Made by a program: the position numbers and the translations under genes. Shown here in pieces: positions 1 to 6,866 of a DNA stretch of 12,790 bases. Where the stretch lies: assembly GCA_937885475.1 (NCBI GenBank), contig CAKZZR010000206.1:1-12790 (forward strand), given 5' to 3'. Below the pieces are notes generated by a model. The model made no database searches. It worked only from the letters and a program-made list of their open reading frames with translations, and was not told the origin of the DNA. Within the stretch, counting starts at the first letter, position 1, and each line of letters begins with the position of its first letter. The DNA is from an uncultured Treponema sp. GTDB lineage: Bacteria > Spirochaetota > Spirochaetia > Treponematales > Treponemataceae.

Positions 1-101
1 CAGCAAAAATGGGTGTTTTTGAAGTCTGCAACTTCTCCTTTGCGCTATTTTTTATGCCTCTTCCTATAAAATTGATTTCCGTGGGATTCCATGCTCGTTT
101 G

Positions 102-130
102 TTGTATAAGATTTTTAAAAGCGCTAGAAT
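102..130 (+). promoter_or_regulatory. Probable sigma-70-type promoter for murE
   Basis: TTGTAT at 102-107 and TAGAAT at 125-130 are separated by 17 bases, the optimal spacing for a vegetative promoter. The -10 matches consensus at five of six positions and the -35 at three. Transcription would begin near 137 and give a leader of about 70 nt before the murE ATG. Bases 1-101 hold no gene I can support, only AT-rich sequence, so the promoter lies where an operon start is expected. This is read by eye only. Confidence 0.5.
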
Positions 131-141
131 AGAGTATCAAA

Positions 142-199
142 CGGAGCGCCTAAGCGTTTTTGCCGCTCCGCAATGGTGTGGGGGAGCCGGAATTCCGGC
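142..199 (+). promoter_or_regulatory. Structured murE leader: hairpin and 14-bp palindrome at the ribosome-binding site
   Basis: CGGAGCG (142-148) is exactly complementary in inverted order to CGCTCCG (164-170), giving a 7-bp stem with a 15-nt loop. A perfect 14-bp palindrome follows at 186-199 (GCCGGAATTCCGGC), able to fold as a 5-bp stem with an AATT loop. Its right arm overlaps the only Shine-Dalgarno-like stretch for murE (GGCGGA, 197-202). Folding would hide part of that site, so control of murE translation is possible. The structures are visible; the regulatory role is inference. Confidence 0.4.
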
Positions 200-208
200 G
201 GATTTTTT

Positions 209-2005
209 ATGCATAAACTATTGTCCCAGCTGCTGCCGTCGTTCGCTCATCAGGTAACGGCAGCCGATGGAGTTACGTTGCTTTCTGACGACGATGTTGC
301 GGGAGTAACAGTTTCAAGTCTTGTTTTTGATTCCAGAGAAGTTACAGAAGGCTCATTGTATTTTGCCCTGCCCGGAACGCATGTTGACGGCAAGGCATTC
401 ATTCCGCAGGCGCTGGAAAAGGGTGCAGGCGCGATTGTGTATCAGGGCGAGCTTCCGCAGGACGTGCAGCGAAAATCGGCGGAAATAATCGTCCGTAAAT
501 ACATAGAAAACGCAGTGGGCGAAAAATCTGACGGAACGCCGCTTGATTCCGCTCAATATAACGGCGTTCGTCCTGCCTTTATAAAGGTCGCTGACAGCCG
601 CTTTGCCATGTCGCCCATAAGCGACGCGTTCTACGATTCTCCGTCAAAAAAGCTCATCGTCATTGGCGTTACCGGAACGGAAGGAAAATCCTCTACCGTT
701 TCGTTCATCTGGCAGCTTCTGCGGCTTGCAGGACTTAAGGCAGGCTTTATTTCTACCGTTGAGTATTCCTTTGGTGGCGACGCTCTTCCTAATCCTCTGC
801 ACCAGACCACGCCAGAAGCGACAATCATTCACCATCATTTGAACGAAATGCTTGAGAATGGTTGTCAGTATGCCGTGGTTGAATCCTCATCTCATGGGCT
901 TTCTGCCCGTACGAACCGCCTTGGCAACGTGCTTTTTGACTGCGGCGTTTTTATGAACGTAACGCTTGAGCATCTTGAATTTCATAAGACCTTTGAGCAG
1001 TATCGAAATGACAAGGCGAACTTGTTCCGCGCGCTTGACAAACATGACCACGTAAAGACAATTGCGGGCGAAAACGTGCGCATTCCTTCTATAGGCGTTG
1101 TGAATCTTGAGGACGCGTCCGCAGAGTACTTCATAAAATCAACCAAGAAGCATGTGTACGGCTTTACCACAATGGGAGCCGCCGGAAAAGCCGCCGCAGA
1201 AACCGGAGATGCTGCAACGGCGCTTCCAAAAATTCCGGAGAATTTGCGCTACATGCAGGCAACGAACCTTGCGGCGGCGCGCTTTGGGCTTGATTTTACC
1301 GTTGATGCCGACGGCGAAAGCGCAGGCTTTCCGTTGAATTACGACGCGGTGCTTCCCCGGGAGCATAAGCGCATTCAGGTAATTGCAAAGCTGCCAGGTG
1401 CATTCAATGCCTACAATATAATGGCGGCGGTTACGGCGGTTTCTTCCGTCACTCAAAAATCCTTTGAGGAATTGTTTGCGCTTGTACCGTCTTTGGTGCC
1501 CGTAAAGGGGCGTATGACCGTCGTAGACAAAAATCAGCCGTTCGAGGTGATTGTTGATTACGCGCACACGCCGTCGTCCTTTGAGACTATTTTTCCGCCG
1601 ATAAAAAAACGCTGTGCCGGACGCATCTTTGCCGTATTTGGAAGCGGCGGCGAGCGGGATCTTACAAAACGCCCTCTGCAGGGCGAGATTGCCGCGCAGT
1701 TCTGCGACTACGTAGTGCTTGCGGACGAGGATCCCCGCGGAGAAGACCCGGTTGCCCTGCTTACGGACATTGCCCGCGGCGCGCAAAAGGGCGGCATGAA
1801 GCTGGACGAGAACCTTTTTATCATTCACGACAGAAAGGAAGCGATTCGCCATGTGCTTAAAATGGCGCAAAAGGGAGACATCGTTCTGTTGCTTGGCAAA
1901 AGCCACGAGAATTCAATTATCTATAAAGACTATACAATGCCCTATGACGAGATTGCGGAGGCGGAGCTTGCGCTTTCTGAGATGGGCTACAATGGGAGAA
2001 ACTGA
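209..2005 (+). CDS. murE: UDP-N-acetylmuramyl tripeptide synthase (MurE ligase)
   Basis: Cytoplasmic ATP-dependent ligase adding the third, diamino residue to UDP-MurNAc-L-Ala-D-Glu. Numbering from the ATG at 209 (598 aa): P-loop GTEGKSS (156-162, K160), the HQTTPEA segment (198-204) usual in MurE, ESSSHG (225-230), the DKANLF lysine K269 that is carbamylated in this family, VDYAHTP, a GSGGERDLTKRP loop, and a specificity loop DEDPRGEDP (506-514). That loop replaces the DNPR signature of meso-diaminopimelate enzymes. Treponemes are known to carry L-ornithine at this position, so ornithine is a reasonable but unproven substrate. The protein is about 100 residues longer than typical MurE (about 495), with extra sequence in the N-terminal domain and near residues 310-390. 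I chose 209 over the in-frame ATG at 173 because GGCGGA precedes 209 by 6 nt and MHKLLSQLL resembles a normal MurE start. The stop overlaps the ddl start (TGATG). Confidence 0.93.
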   Translation: MHKLLSQLLPSFAHQVTAADGVTLLSDDDVAGVTVSSLVFDSREVTEGSLYFALPGTHVDGKAFIPQALEKGAGAIVYQGELPQDVQRKSAEIIVRKYIENAVGEKSDGTPLDSAQYNGVRPAFIKVADSRFAMSPISDAFYDSPSKKLIVIGVTGTEGKSSTVSFIWQLLRLAGLKAGFISTVEYSFGGDALPNPLHQTTPEATIIHHHLNEMLENGCQYAVVESSSHGLSARTNRLGNVLFDCGVFMNVTLEHLEFHKTFEQYRNDKANLFRALDKHDHVKTIAGENVRIPSIGVVNLEDASAEYFIKSTKKHVYGFTTMGAAGKAAAETGDAATALPKIPENLRYMQATNLAAARFGLDFTVDADGESAGFPLNYDAVLPREHKRIQVIAKLPGAFNAYNIMAAVTAVSSVTQKSFEELFALVPSLVPVKGRMTVVDKNQPFEVIVDYAHTPSSFETIFPPIKKRCAGRIFAVFGSGGERDLTKRPLQGEIAAQFCDYVVLADEDPRGEDPVALLTDIARGAQKGGMKLDENLFIIHDRKEAIRHVLKMAQKGDIVLLLGKSHENSIIYKDYTMPYDEIAEAELALSEMGYNGRN

Positions 2006-3132
2006 TGAATATTGCAGTAATATATGGTGGTCGTTCCGGTGAGCATGAAATTTCGCTTGTTTCCGGCGCGGCTGTTGCACGTGGAATCTCAAAAAAGGAT
2101 TCCGTAACCTTAATCGGAATCACAAAGAATGGAATGTGGTATCTTCAGGACAAGGCGGAATACGAGCGCATCGTAAAGGACGCGAAGGCTTCGCTCTCTA
2201 TTGCGGAAAAGCCGGAAAATCTTGTTTCAATCGTTCCCGGTAAGGGAAAGAAATCCTTCTGCACGGCAAACGGAGAGCTGGAATTTGACGTTATATTCCC
2301 GGTTCTTCATGGAACGTATGGAGAGGACGGAACCATTCAGGGCTTGCTGGACATGGCGGGCATTCCCTATGTTGGATGCGGAACGCTTGCAAGCGCCCTT
2401 ACGATGGATAAGGAAAAAACAAAGCAGGTTCTTGAGACGGCGGGAATTCCTGTGGTGCCGTATATGTGCATGAAGCGCATTGATTTGAACGATTCCAGCC
2501 GCTACGACGAGCTGTTTCAGAAGGCAATAGACACGCTGGGCTTTCCAATGTTCGTAAAACCGTGCTGCGCCGGCTCCTCAAATGGCGCTAACCGCGTCTC
2601 CAATCCAAAGGAGCTTTCGTTCTATCTTATGGAAGCGTTCAGTTGGGACGATAAGGTTATCATAGAAAAGTGCGTGAGCGCCCGCGAAATTGAATGCAGC
2701 GTTACCGGAAATGCGGTTTCGGCACACCCGGCAAACGAGGCAGAAAGCGTAAAGGCGTATATTCCCGGCGAAATTATTCCGACCCATGAATTCTATGATT
2801 ATGACGCAAAATACAACGACCCGAACGGCGCATGCTTACGGATTCCTGCGGACATTTCTACCGATATGATAGAAACAATCCGTTCAACGGCGGTAAAGGC
2901 GTACAAAGCGCTTGACTGTTCTGGCTTGAGCCGCGTTGACTTTTTCATCGATAAGGAAAGCGGAAAACTGTATTTTAATGAAATAAACACCATTCCTGGC
3001 TTTACGCCGATAAGCATGTTTCCAAAAATGTGCGAAAAAGCCGGCCTTTCTTTTGAGGCTTTGGTAAACCTGCTTACTGAAGAGGCGGTTCTGCGCTTTG
3101 AAAGCCGCTCGCGCCTTCAGACGACGCGCTAG
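2005..3132 (+). CDS. ddl: D-alanine--D-alanine ligase
   Basis: ATP-grasp ligase that joins two D-Ala to make the terminal dipeptide of the peptidoglycan stem. It has 375 aa, near the usual size. It starts with YGGRSGEHEIS (catalytic Glu at E13), followed by FPVLHGTYGEDGTIQG, MDKEKTKQ, the glycine-rich loop GSSNG (190-194) after K185, the omega-loop FYDYDAKY (263-270, Tyr at 270) and Mg2+ ligands D312, E326 and N328 in VDFF and NEINTIPG. The tyrosine-type omega loop indicates D-Ala-D-Ala rather than the D-Ala-D-lactate product of VanA-like ligases. GGGAGA at 1994-1999 is a good ribosome-binding site. The ATG shares one base with the murE stop, so translation is probably coupled. The CCAGSSNG loop is unusual in carrying two cysteines where other Ddl enzymes vary. 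Confidence 0.96.
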   Translation: MNIAVIYGGRSGEHEISLVSGAAVARGISKKDSVTLIGITKNGMWYLQDKAEYERIVKDAKASLSIAEKPENLVSIVPGKGKKSFCTANGELEFDVIFPVLHGTYGEDGTIQGLLDMAGIPYVGCGTLASALTMDKEKTKQVLETAGIPVVPYMCMKRIDLNDSSRYDELFQKAIDTLGFPMFVKPCCAGSSNGANRVSNPKELSFYLMEAFSWDDKVIIEKCVSAREIECSVTGNAVSAHPANEAESVKAYIPGEIIPTHEFYDYDAKYNDPNGACLRIPADISTDMIETIRSTAVKAYKALDCSGLSRVDFFIDKESGKLYFNEINTIPGFTPISMFPKMCEKAGLSFEALVNLLTEEAVLRFESRSRLQTTR

Positions 3133-3159
3133 GCAAATTTCGCTAAAAAAGAGGAAATC

Positions 3160-4671
3160 ATGTTCGAGTTCACAAAAGGCTGCACGTTCAATACGCTTGA
3201 TGATATAAAAGAAAAAAAAATCGTCGTCATGGGCTTGGGGCTTAATGGCGGCGGAGAGGCGAGCGTCCGATTTTTTCTGCGCCATGGCGCGTTCGTGCTT
3301 GCGACCGACATGAAGACCAGGGAACAGCTGAAGCCCACGATAGACCGGCTTTCCGCTGATTCTTCCGTTGATACAAGCCGACTTAGCTACCGCCTTGGCG
3401 AGCATCGTGTAGAGGACTTTGAGGGCGCAGACTGCGTTATAAAAAATCCCGGCGTAAAGATTGAGGGAAACAAATATCTTGCCGCTGCAAAGCGCATAGA
3501 AACTGACATAAGTATTTTTCTTCATTTTACAAAAGCGCCGATTATTGCCGTAACCGGAAGCAAGGGAAAATCCTCTACGGTCAGCGCAATCCATTTTGGG
3601 CTTAATGAAGCAGGCTTTAAGGCGTTCTTGGGCGGAAACATAACGGTAAGCCCGCTTACTTTTTTGGAGGAAACAGACCAGACCACGCCGGTTGTGCTGG
3701 AACTTTCCAGCTGGCAGCTTGCGGATTTACGCGGACGCGGACTTTTAAAGCCAAAAATCAGCGTGATTACAAAAATCGTGCCGGATCATCAGAACTGGTA
3801 CGGCAACATGGAAGACTACGTTGCGGACAAGCGCCTTATCTATAAAGACCAGTCAAAAGACGATTTTTCGCTCTTTGATTTTGACGGTGATGAACCGGGA
3901 ACCGGGCCTGCCTGCGGCGGAACCTGGGGCGATTTGTTCGCGCGGGAATCCGGGGCGACCGTGCTTCGTTACAGCGCGTCAAAAAAGCCGGAATCATTTG
4001 GCGTATGGCAGGACGTTGACCCTGACGGCGCGTTCTGCGGAATGGCGCTGCTTCCCGGCATGAAGGAGCCGGAGGCAATTCTTCGTACATTGAGTGTTCC
4101 CGGCGAGCATATGAAAATCAATGCTCTGAACGCCGCTCTGGTGCTGCGTCTTATGGGTGTAAGCGCTGGTCGCTGTGCCGAAATTCTTTCTCGCTGGCAG
4201 GGCATAGACCATCGGCTTCAGTTTTTTCACACATACCGGGGCGTGCGCTTTTACAACGATTCCTGCGCTACGGTTCCAGAGGCGGCCGCTGCCGCAAGCC
4301 AGTCGTTTGGTAAGCCTGTGTATTTTATGACCGGCGGAACGGACAAGGGGCTTTCGCTTGCGCCGCTTGCACAAACGCTCTCAAAAAAATCCGGTGCGAT
4401 TCCGGTAAAGGCGCTCTTTTTGTTGGACGGCACGGCAACGCAAAAATTGCTTCCCGCATTAAGCGATGCAGGCACTGCGTATAATGGTCCCTTTGGTTCG
4501 CTTGAGGATATGATGCTTGCCCTCAAAAAGGAGCTTGACGCGTCCGCCTGTTCTGGAGACTGCGCGGTGTTCTCGCCGGGGGCAACGTCGTTCGGCATGT
4601 TCACCAATGAATTTGACCGCGGCAACAAGTATATGGAAGCAGTTCGCCGCATATTCTGCGCTTCTAACTAA
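3160..4671 (+). CDS. murD: UDP-N-acetylmuramoyl-L-alanine--D-glutamate ligase (MurD)
   Basis: Cytoplasmic Mur ligase adding D-Glu to UDP-MurNAc-L-Ala, the step before MurE. It has 503 aa, slightly longer than the usual 440-460. An N-terminal Rossmann-like domain begins at IVVMGLGLNGGGEAS. Next come the P-loop VTGSKGKSST (131-140, K137), the MurD-typical LELSSWQL (180-187), PDHQNWY (208-214) where most MurD have DHLDRY, the probable carbamylated lysine K224, a C-terminal domain with HRLQFF and NDSCATVPEA, GGTDKGL, and SPGATSFGMFTNEFDRG near the end. Several normally strict positions differ (NDSKATN reads NDSCATV), so it is a divergent MurD. The start has a clear GAGGAA (3151-3156) and lies 27 nt after ddl in the same operon. 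A run of nine A (3212-3220) lies early in the gene. Confidence 0.9.
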   Translation: MFEFTKGCTFNTLDDIKEKKIVVMGLGLNGGGEASVRFFLRHGAFVLATDMKTREQLKPTIDRLSADSSVDTSRLSYRLGEHRVEDFEGADCVIKNPGVKIEGNKYLAAAKRIETDISIFLHFTKAPIIAVTGSKGKSSTVSAIHFGLNEAGFKAFLGGNITVSPLTFLEETDQTTPVVLELSSWQLADLRGRGLLKPKISVITKIVPDHQNWYGNMEDYVADKRLIYKDQSKDDFSLFDFDGDEPGTGPACGGTWGDLFARESGATVLRYSASKKPESFGVWQDVDPDGAFCGMALLPGMKEPEAILRTLSVPGEHMKINALNAALVLRLMGVSAGRCAEILSRWQGIDHRLQFFHTYRGVRFYNDSCATVPEAAAAASQSFGKPVYFMTGGTDKGLSLAPLAQTLSKKSGAIPVKALFLLDGTATQKLLPALSDAGTAYNGPFGSLEDMMLALKKELDASACSGDCAVFSPGATSFGMFTNEFDRGNKYMEAVRRIFCASN

Positions 4672-4702
4672 AATCTATTATGCAGATTCGGCATTTTTAG
4701 AT

Positions 4703-4708
4703 TACAAT
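4703..4708 (+). promoter_or_regulatory. -10-like hexamer just before the M15 peptidase start
   Basis: TACAAT lies 8 bases before the ATG at 4717, so a transcript from it would start at or next to the start codon. No convincing -35 is visible at 16-18 bp upstream. It lies in the 45-nt gap after murD. Listed because two other genes here show the same arrangement; alone it is weak. Confidence 0.25.
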
Positions 4709-4716
4709 GGAATGGT

Positions 4717-5658
4717 ATGAGAATTTCACTTCGTTTTGCGTGCATAGCCCTTGTTTTTTTTTGTGCCGCGGTCTGGGGTGCGGAGCAAAGCCAGAAACAA
4801 AAACGGCAGAAGCCACTTTCTGAGCCTATAGAGCTTTCCGTATTCAAAAAAGCCTATCCCGACGTTCATTTTTCTGCTTCCTATGACAAGGAAAAAAAGG
4901 ACTTTCTTATAACCGTCTCAAAGAAAAACTCTGACGGCTCGCGCGGCAAAAAAACGGAGCTGTATTGGTGCGAAGGACGCTTTTTGCCGGAGTCTGAGCT
5001 TGAGAACAAGGCTGGCTACCGCCGCATGCTCTATCATTATGAGCGGGAGGTTCCCGACCCGCGTTCATTCACCGCGGAGGAGATTGACGGAATAAAGGGC
5101 TTTACCTCATCAGAAAACCGCAGGAACGGCGCGATTGACCCGCCTTTTTTATACAATGCGATTTACGAATGTGATGACCGTATTTCCACTGAGCAGCGGA
5201 TTATAAAAATGGATTTTCTTACAAAAAGCGTGAACGTGCATGAGCGCATTGCAGAGCCGCTCCGCCGCGTTTCTGAGCGCGTCATGGCGCTGGAACGAGA
5301 TGACGAGATGCAGACGTTCTTTTCTACGCTTGTGCGCACTGACGGCTATGCGTGGCGTTCCGTCCGCGACACAAAATCCCGGTCTTTTCACAGTCTGGGA
5401 CTTGCCATAGATGTGCTTCCGCGCGGCTATTATCAAAAGGTCATTTATTGGGGCTGGCAGAAGCAGCTTGATCCGGAAAACTGGTACCTTACGCCGCTTT
5501 CAAAGCGATGGATGCCGCCGCAGCGCGTGATAGACATTTTTGCGGACGAGGGCTTTATTTGGGGCGGCACGTGGATTGTGTGGGATAACATGCACTTTGA
5601 GTATCACCCGGAGCTGCTTGTATATAAAGAATATCTTGAAAAAACGCTTCAGGAATAG
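4717..5658 (+). CDS. Secreted zinc peptidase, M15 family (VanY / L,D- or D,D-carboxypeptidase-like)
   Basis: A 313-aa exported protein. Residues 1-21 form a signal peptide (positive start, hydrophobic IALVFFCAAV, likely signal peptidase I cleavage after VWG); I see no good lipobox. The catalytic domain is C-terminal, about 190-313, with the M15 zinc motif SFHSLGLAID (S223, H225, D232) and WDNMHFEY (D290, H293). H225, D232 and H293 would bind zinc. The residue before the last histidine is D290 (DxxHFE), as in endolysin-like M15C or PF13539 proteins rather than the ExxH of VanX/VanY. The cleaved bond could therefore be D-Ala-D-Ala or L-Ala-D-Glu/DAP-type; I cannot decide. Residues 25-190 match no domain I recognise. 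It follows murD by 45 nt and acts on the product of that pathway in the periplasm. The ribosome-binding site is poor (GGAA at 4709-4712). Confidence 0.8.
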   Translation: MRISLRFACIALVFFCAAVWGAEQSQKQKRQKPLSEPIELSVFKKAYPDVHFSASYDKEKKDFLITVSKKNSDGSRGKKTELYWCEGRFLPESELENKAGYRRMLYHYEREVPDPRSFTAEEIDGIKGFTSSENRRNGAIDPPFLYNAIYECDDRISTEQRIIKMDFLTKSVNVHERIAEPLRRVSERVMALERDDEMQTFFSTLVRTDGYAWRSVRDTKSRSFHSLGLAIDVLPRGYYQKVIYWGWQKQLDPENWYLTPLSKRWMPPQRVIDIFADEGFIWGGTWIVWDNMHFEYHPELLVYKEYLEKTLQE

Positions 5659-5684
5659 AAATAGACGCACTTTTTTGATATAGT
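5656..5684 (+). promoter_or_regulatory. Probable extended -10 promoter for the channel operon, leaderless
   Basis: TAGAAA (5656-5661, four of six matches to TTGACA), a 17-bp spacer and TATAGT (5679-5684, five of six), with TG one base before the -10 (5676-5677, extended -10). The start codon A is the seventh base after the -10, the usual distance to a transcription start, so an mRNA would begin with AUG. There is no properly spaced Shine-Dalgarno. Confidence 0.5.
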
Positions 5685-5690
5685 TATGGA

Positions 5691-6866
5691 ATGTCGAAAA
5701 AGTGGTATAAGCTGAAAAACAGGCTGTTTCGCAATTTTAAATACGCGGTAAAAAACCCGGTAACCTGGTTCTGGACGTTCATCGCGCTTCTTCTTGTTGC
5801 AATCACTTTTGTTAATTTTAAGACAGAGACAGAAGCCGGAATTGAGACGCCGTGGGATTCAATCTGGTTCTCTCTGGTAACGACCATTGCTGGCTATTAT
5901 GAATTCTCTCCGACGACGTTTCCTGGACGCATCGCAAGTCTTTTGCTGCTGGTGTTCGGCATGTTCGTTGTGTCTGCGGTAACCGGTAAGCTTGCGTCAT
6001 ATTTTATGGATATTCAGATGAAGAGGGAAAGGGGGCTTATAAATTTGAAAAACCTGAAGGGACAGTTCCTGCTTTGCGGCTGGCGAAGCAATTTTGAGAA
6101 GCTTTTGGACAATATCATCAACACCAATCCTGAGATTACGCCTGACCTTATCGTTCTTATAAACGACGCGCCGATTGAAAAAATTGAGGACGTGATTGAT
6201 TTGGAGCGCTTCAAGGGCATTCACTATGTTTCCGGCGATTTTGCCGACGAGAATGTGCTTCGCCGCGCGAATATAGAAAACGCCGAGCGCGCGCTGATAA
6301 TTTCCGACCATTCAAAGAATTATTCCCAGCTTGAGATTGATTCGCGCACCGTGCTTGCCGTTATCACCATGTCGAACCTTCACCCCGGCATGTATATTGC
6401 CGCGGAGCTTGTCGATTCCAAGTTTGAAAAGCATCTTCGCATGGCGCACTGCGATGAGATTATCCTTACCACCGACTACGAGCATAACCTGCTTGCCAGC
6501 GCTTCCGGCGCGATGGGCTATTCCAATGTCATGAGAACGCTCATAAGCGACGATGCGGATTCCGGCATTCTTATAGAAGACATTCCGCCGCAGTTCATTG
6601 GCAAAACCTACGTTGAATTCCGCAAGACGCTTGAGTATCCAAAGGTCGTAATCGGTTTGCTTCTGAACACGGGAAATTTCCATCAGCGCAGAAAGGACGC
6701 GCTCCGCGAGGCGCAGAAAAAACCGGACATGAAAAAAATCGTAGGCAACCTTCAGAAAATCAAGGACTTGAAGAGCAATCAGCCTGTTCTTACTCCGCCG
6801 GACGATTTTGTGATTCAGCCGAACGCAAAGGCGATTTTTGTACGCGGAAAAAAGTTGGAGGAATAA
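5691..6866 (+). CDS. Two-helix ion channel with cytoplasmic RCK (TrkA-type) domain
   Basis: A 391-aa membrane protein built like a prokaryotic K+ channel subunit. Transmembrane helix 1 is about 24-43 (TWFWTFIALLLVAITFVNF), the pore helix and filter about 55-72, and helix 2 about 80-104 (GRIASLLLLVFGMFVVSAV). From 124 on is an RCK/TrkA_N domain with HYVSGDFADENVLRRANIENAERALIIS in its usual place, then a TrkA_C-like part (EDIPPQFIGKTYVEF to IFVRGKKLEE). The selectivity filter is not the canonical TVGYGD: residues 64-72 read TTIAGYYEF, with one extra residue and Tyr/Glu where Gly/Asp stand. The Rossmann loop of the RCK (CGWRSNF) lacks the later glycines of GxGxxG, so nucleotide binding there is doubtful. 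K+ transport is likely by family, but selectivity is uncertain. It is followed without a gap by a cyclic-nucleotide-binding protein. Confidence 0.82.
   Translation: MSKKWYKLKNRLFRNFKYAVKNPVTWFWTFIALLLVAITFVNFKTETEAGIETPWDSIWFSLVTTIAGYYEFSPTTFPGRIASLLLLVFGMFVVSAVTGKLASYFMDIQMKRERGLINLKNLKGQFLLCGWRSNFEKLLDNIINTNPEITPDLIVLINDAPIEKIEDVIDLERFKGIHYVSGDFADENVLRRANIENAERALIISDHSKNYSQLEIDSRTVLAVITMSNLHPGMYIAAELVDSKFEKHLRMAHCDEIILTTDYEHNLLASASGAMGYSNVMRTLISDDADSGILIEDIPPQFIGKTYVEFRKTLEYPKVVIGLLLNTGNFHQRRKDALREAQKKPDMKKIVGNLQKIKDLKSNQPVLTPPDDFVIQPNAKAIFVRGKKLEE

Noticed and set aside
21..35. GAAGT/ACTTC hairpin near the left edge as a terminator of an upstream gene
   Set aside because: Only five base pairs, no continuous T-run, and the upstream gene is outside the window.
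173..208. Upstream ATG start for murE
   Set aside because: The 12 added codons (MVWGSRNSGGFF) cover the palindrome and ribosome-binding site and do not look like a MurE N-terminus.
9..257. 82-aa plus-strand ORF at the left edge
   Set aside because: It runs through the proposed murE promoter and leader and into murE in another frame, has no ribosome-binding site, and shows no recognisable domain.
1139..1906. 255-aa minus-strand ORF inside murE
   Set aside because: It lies wholly opposite a well-supported gene, is rich in Arg/Lys/Ala as expected for an antisense shadow, and has no motif.
2793..2816. VanA-type D-Ala-D-lactate ligase as an alternative for ddl
   Set aside because: The omega loop has the FYDYDAKY tyrosine form typical of D-Ala-D-Ala ligases, and no vanH or vanX-like gene is adjacent.
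2884..3594. 236-aa minus-strand ORF across the ddl/murD junction
   Set aside because: Antisense to two certain genes, with shadow-like composition and no family features.
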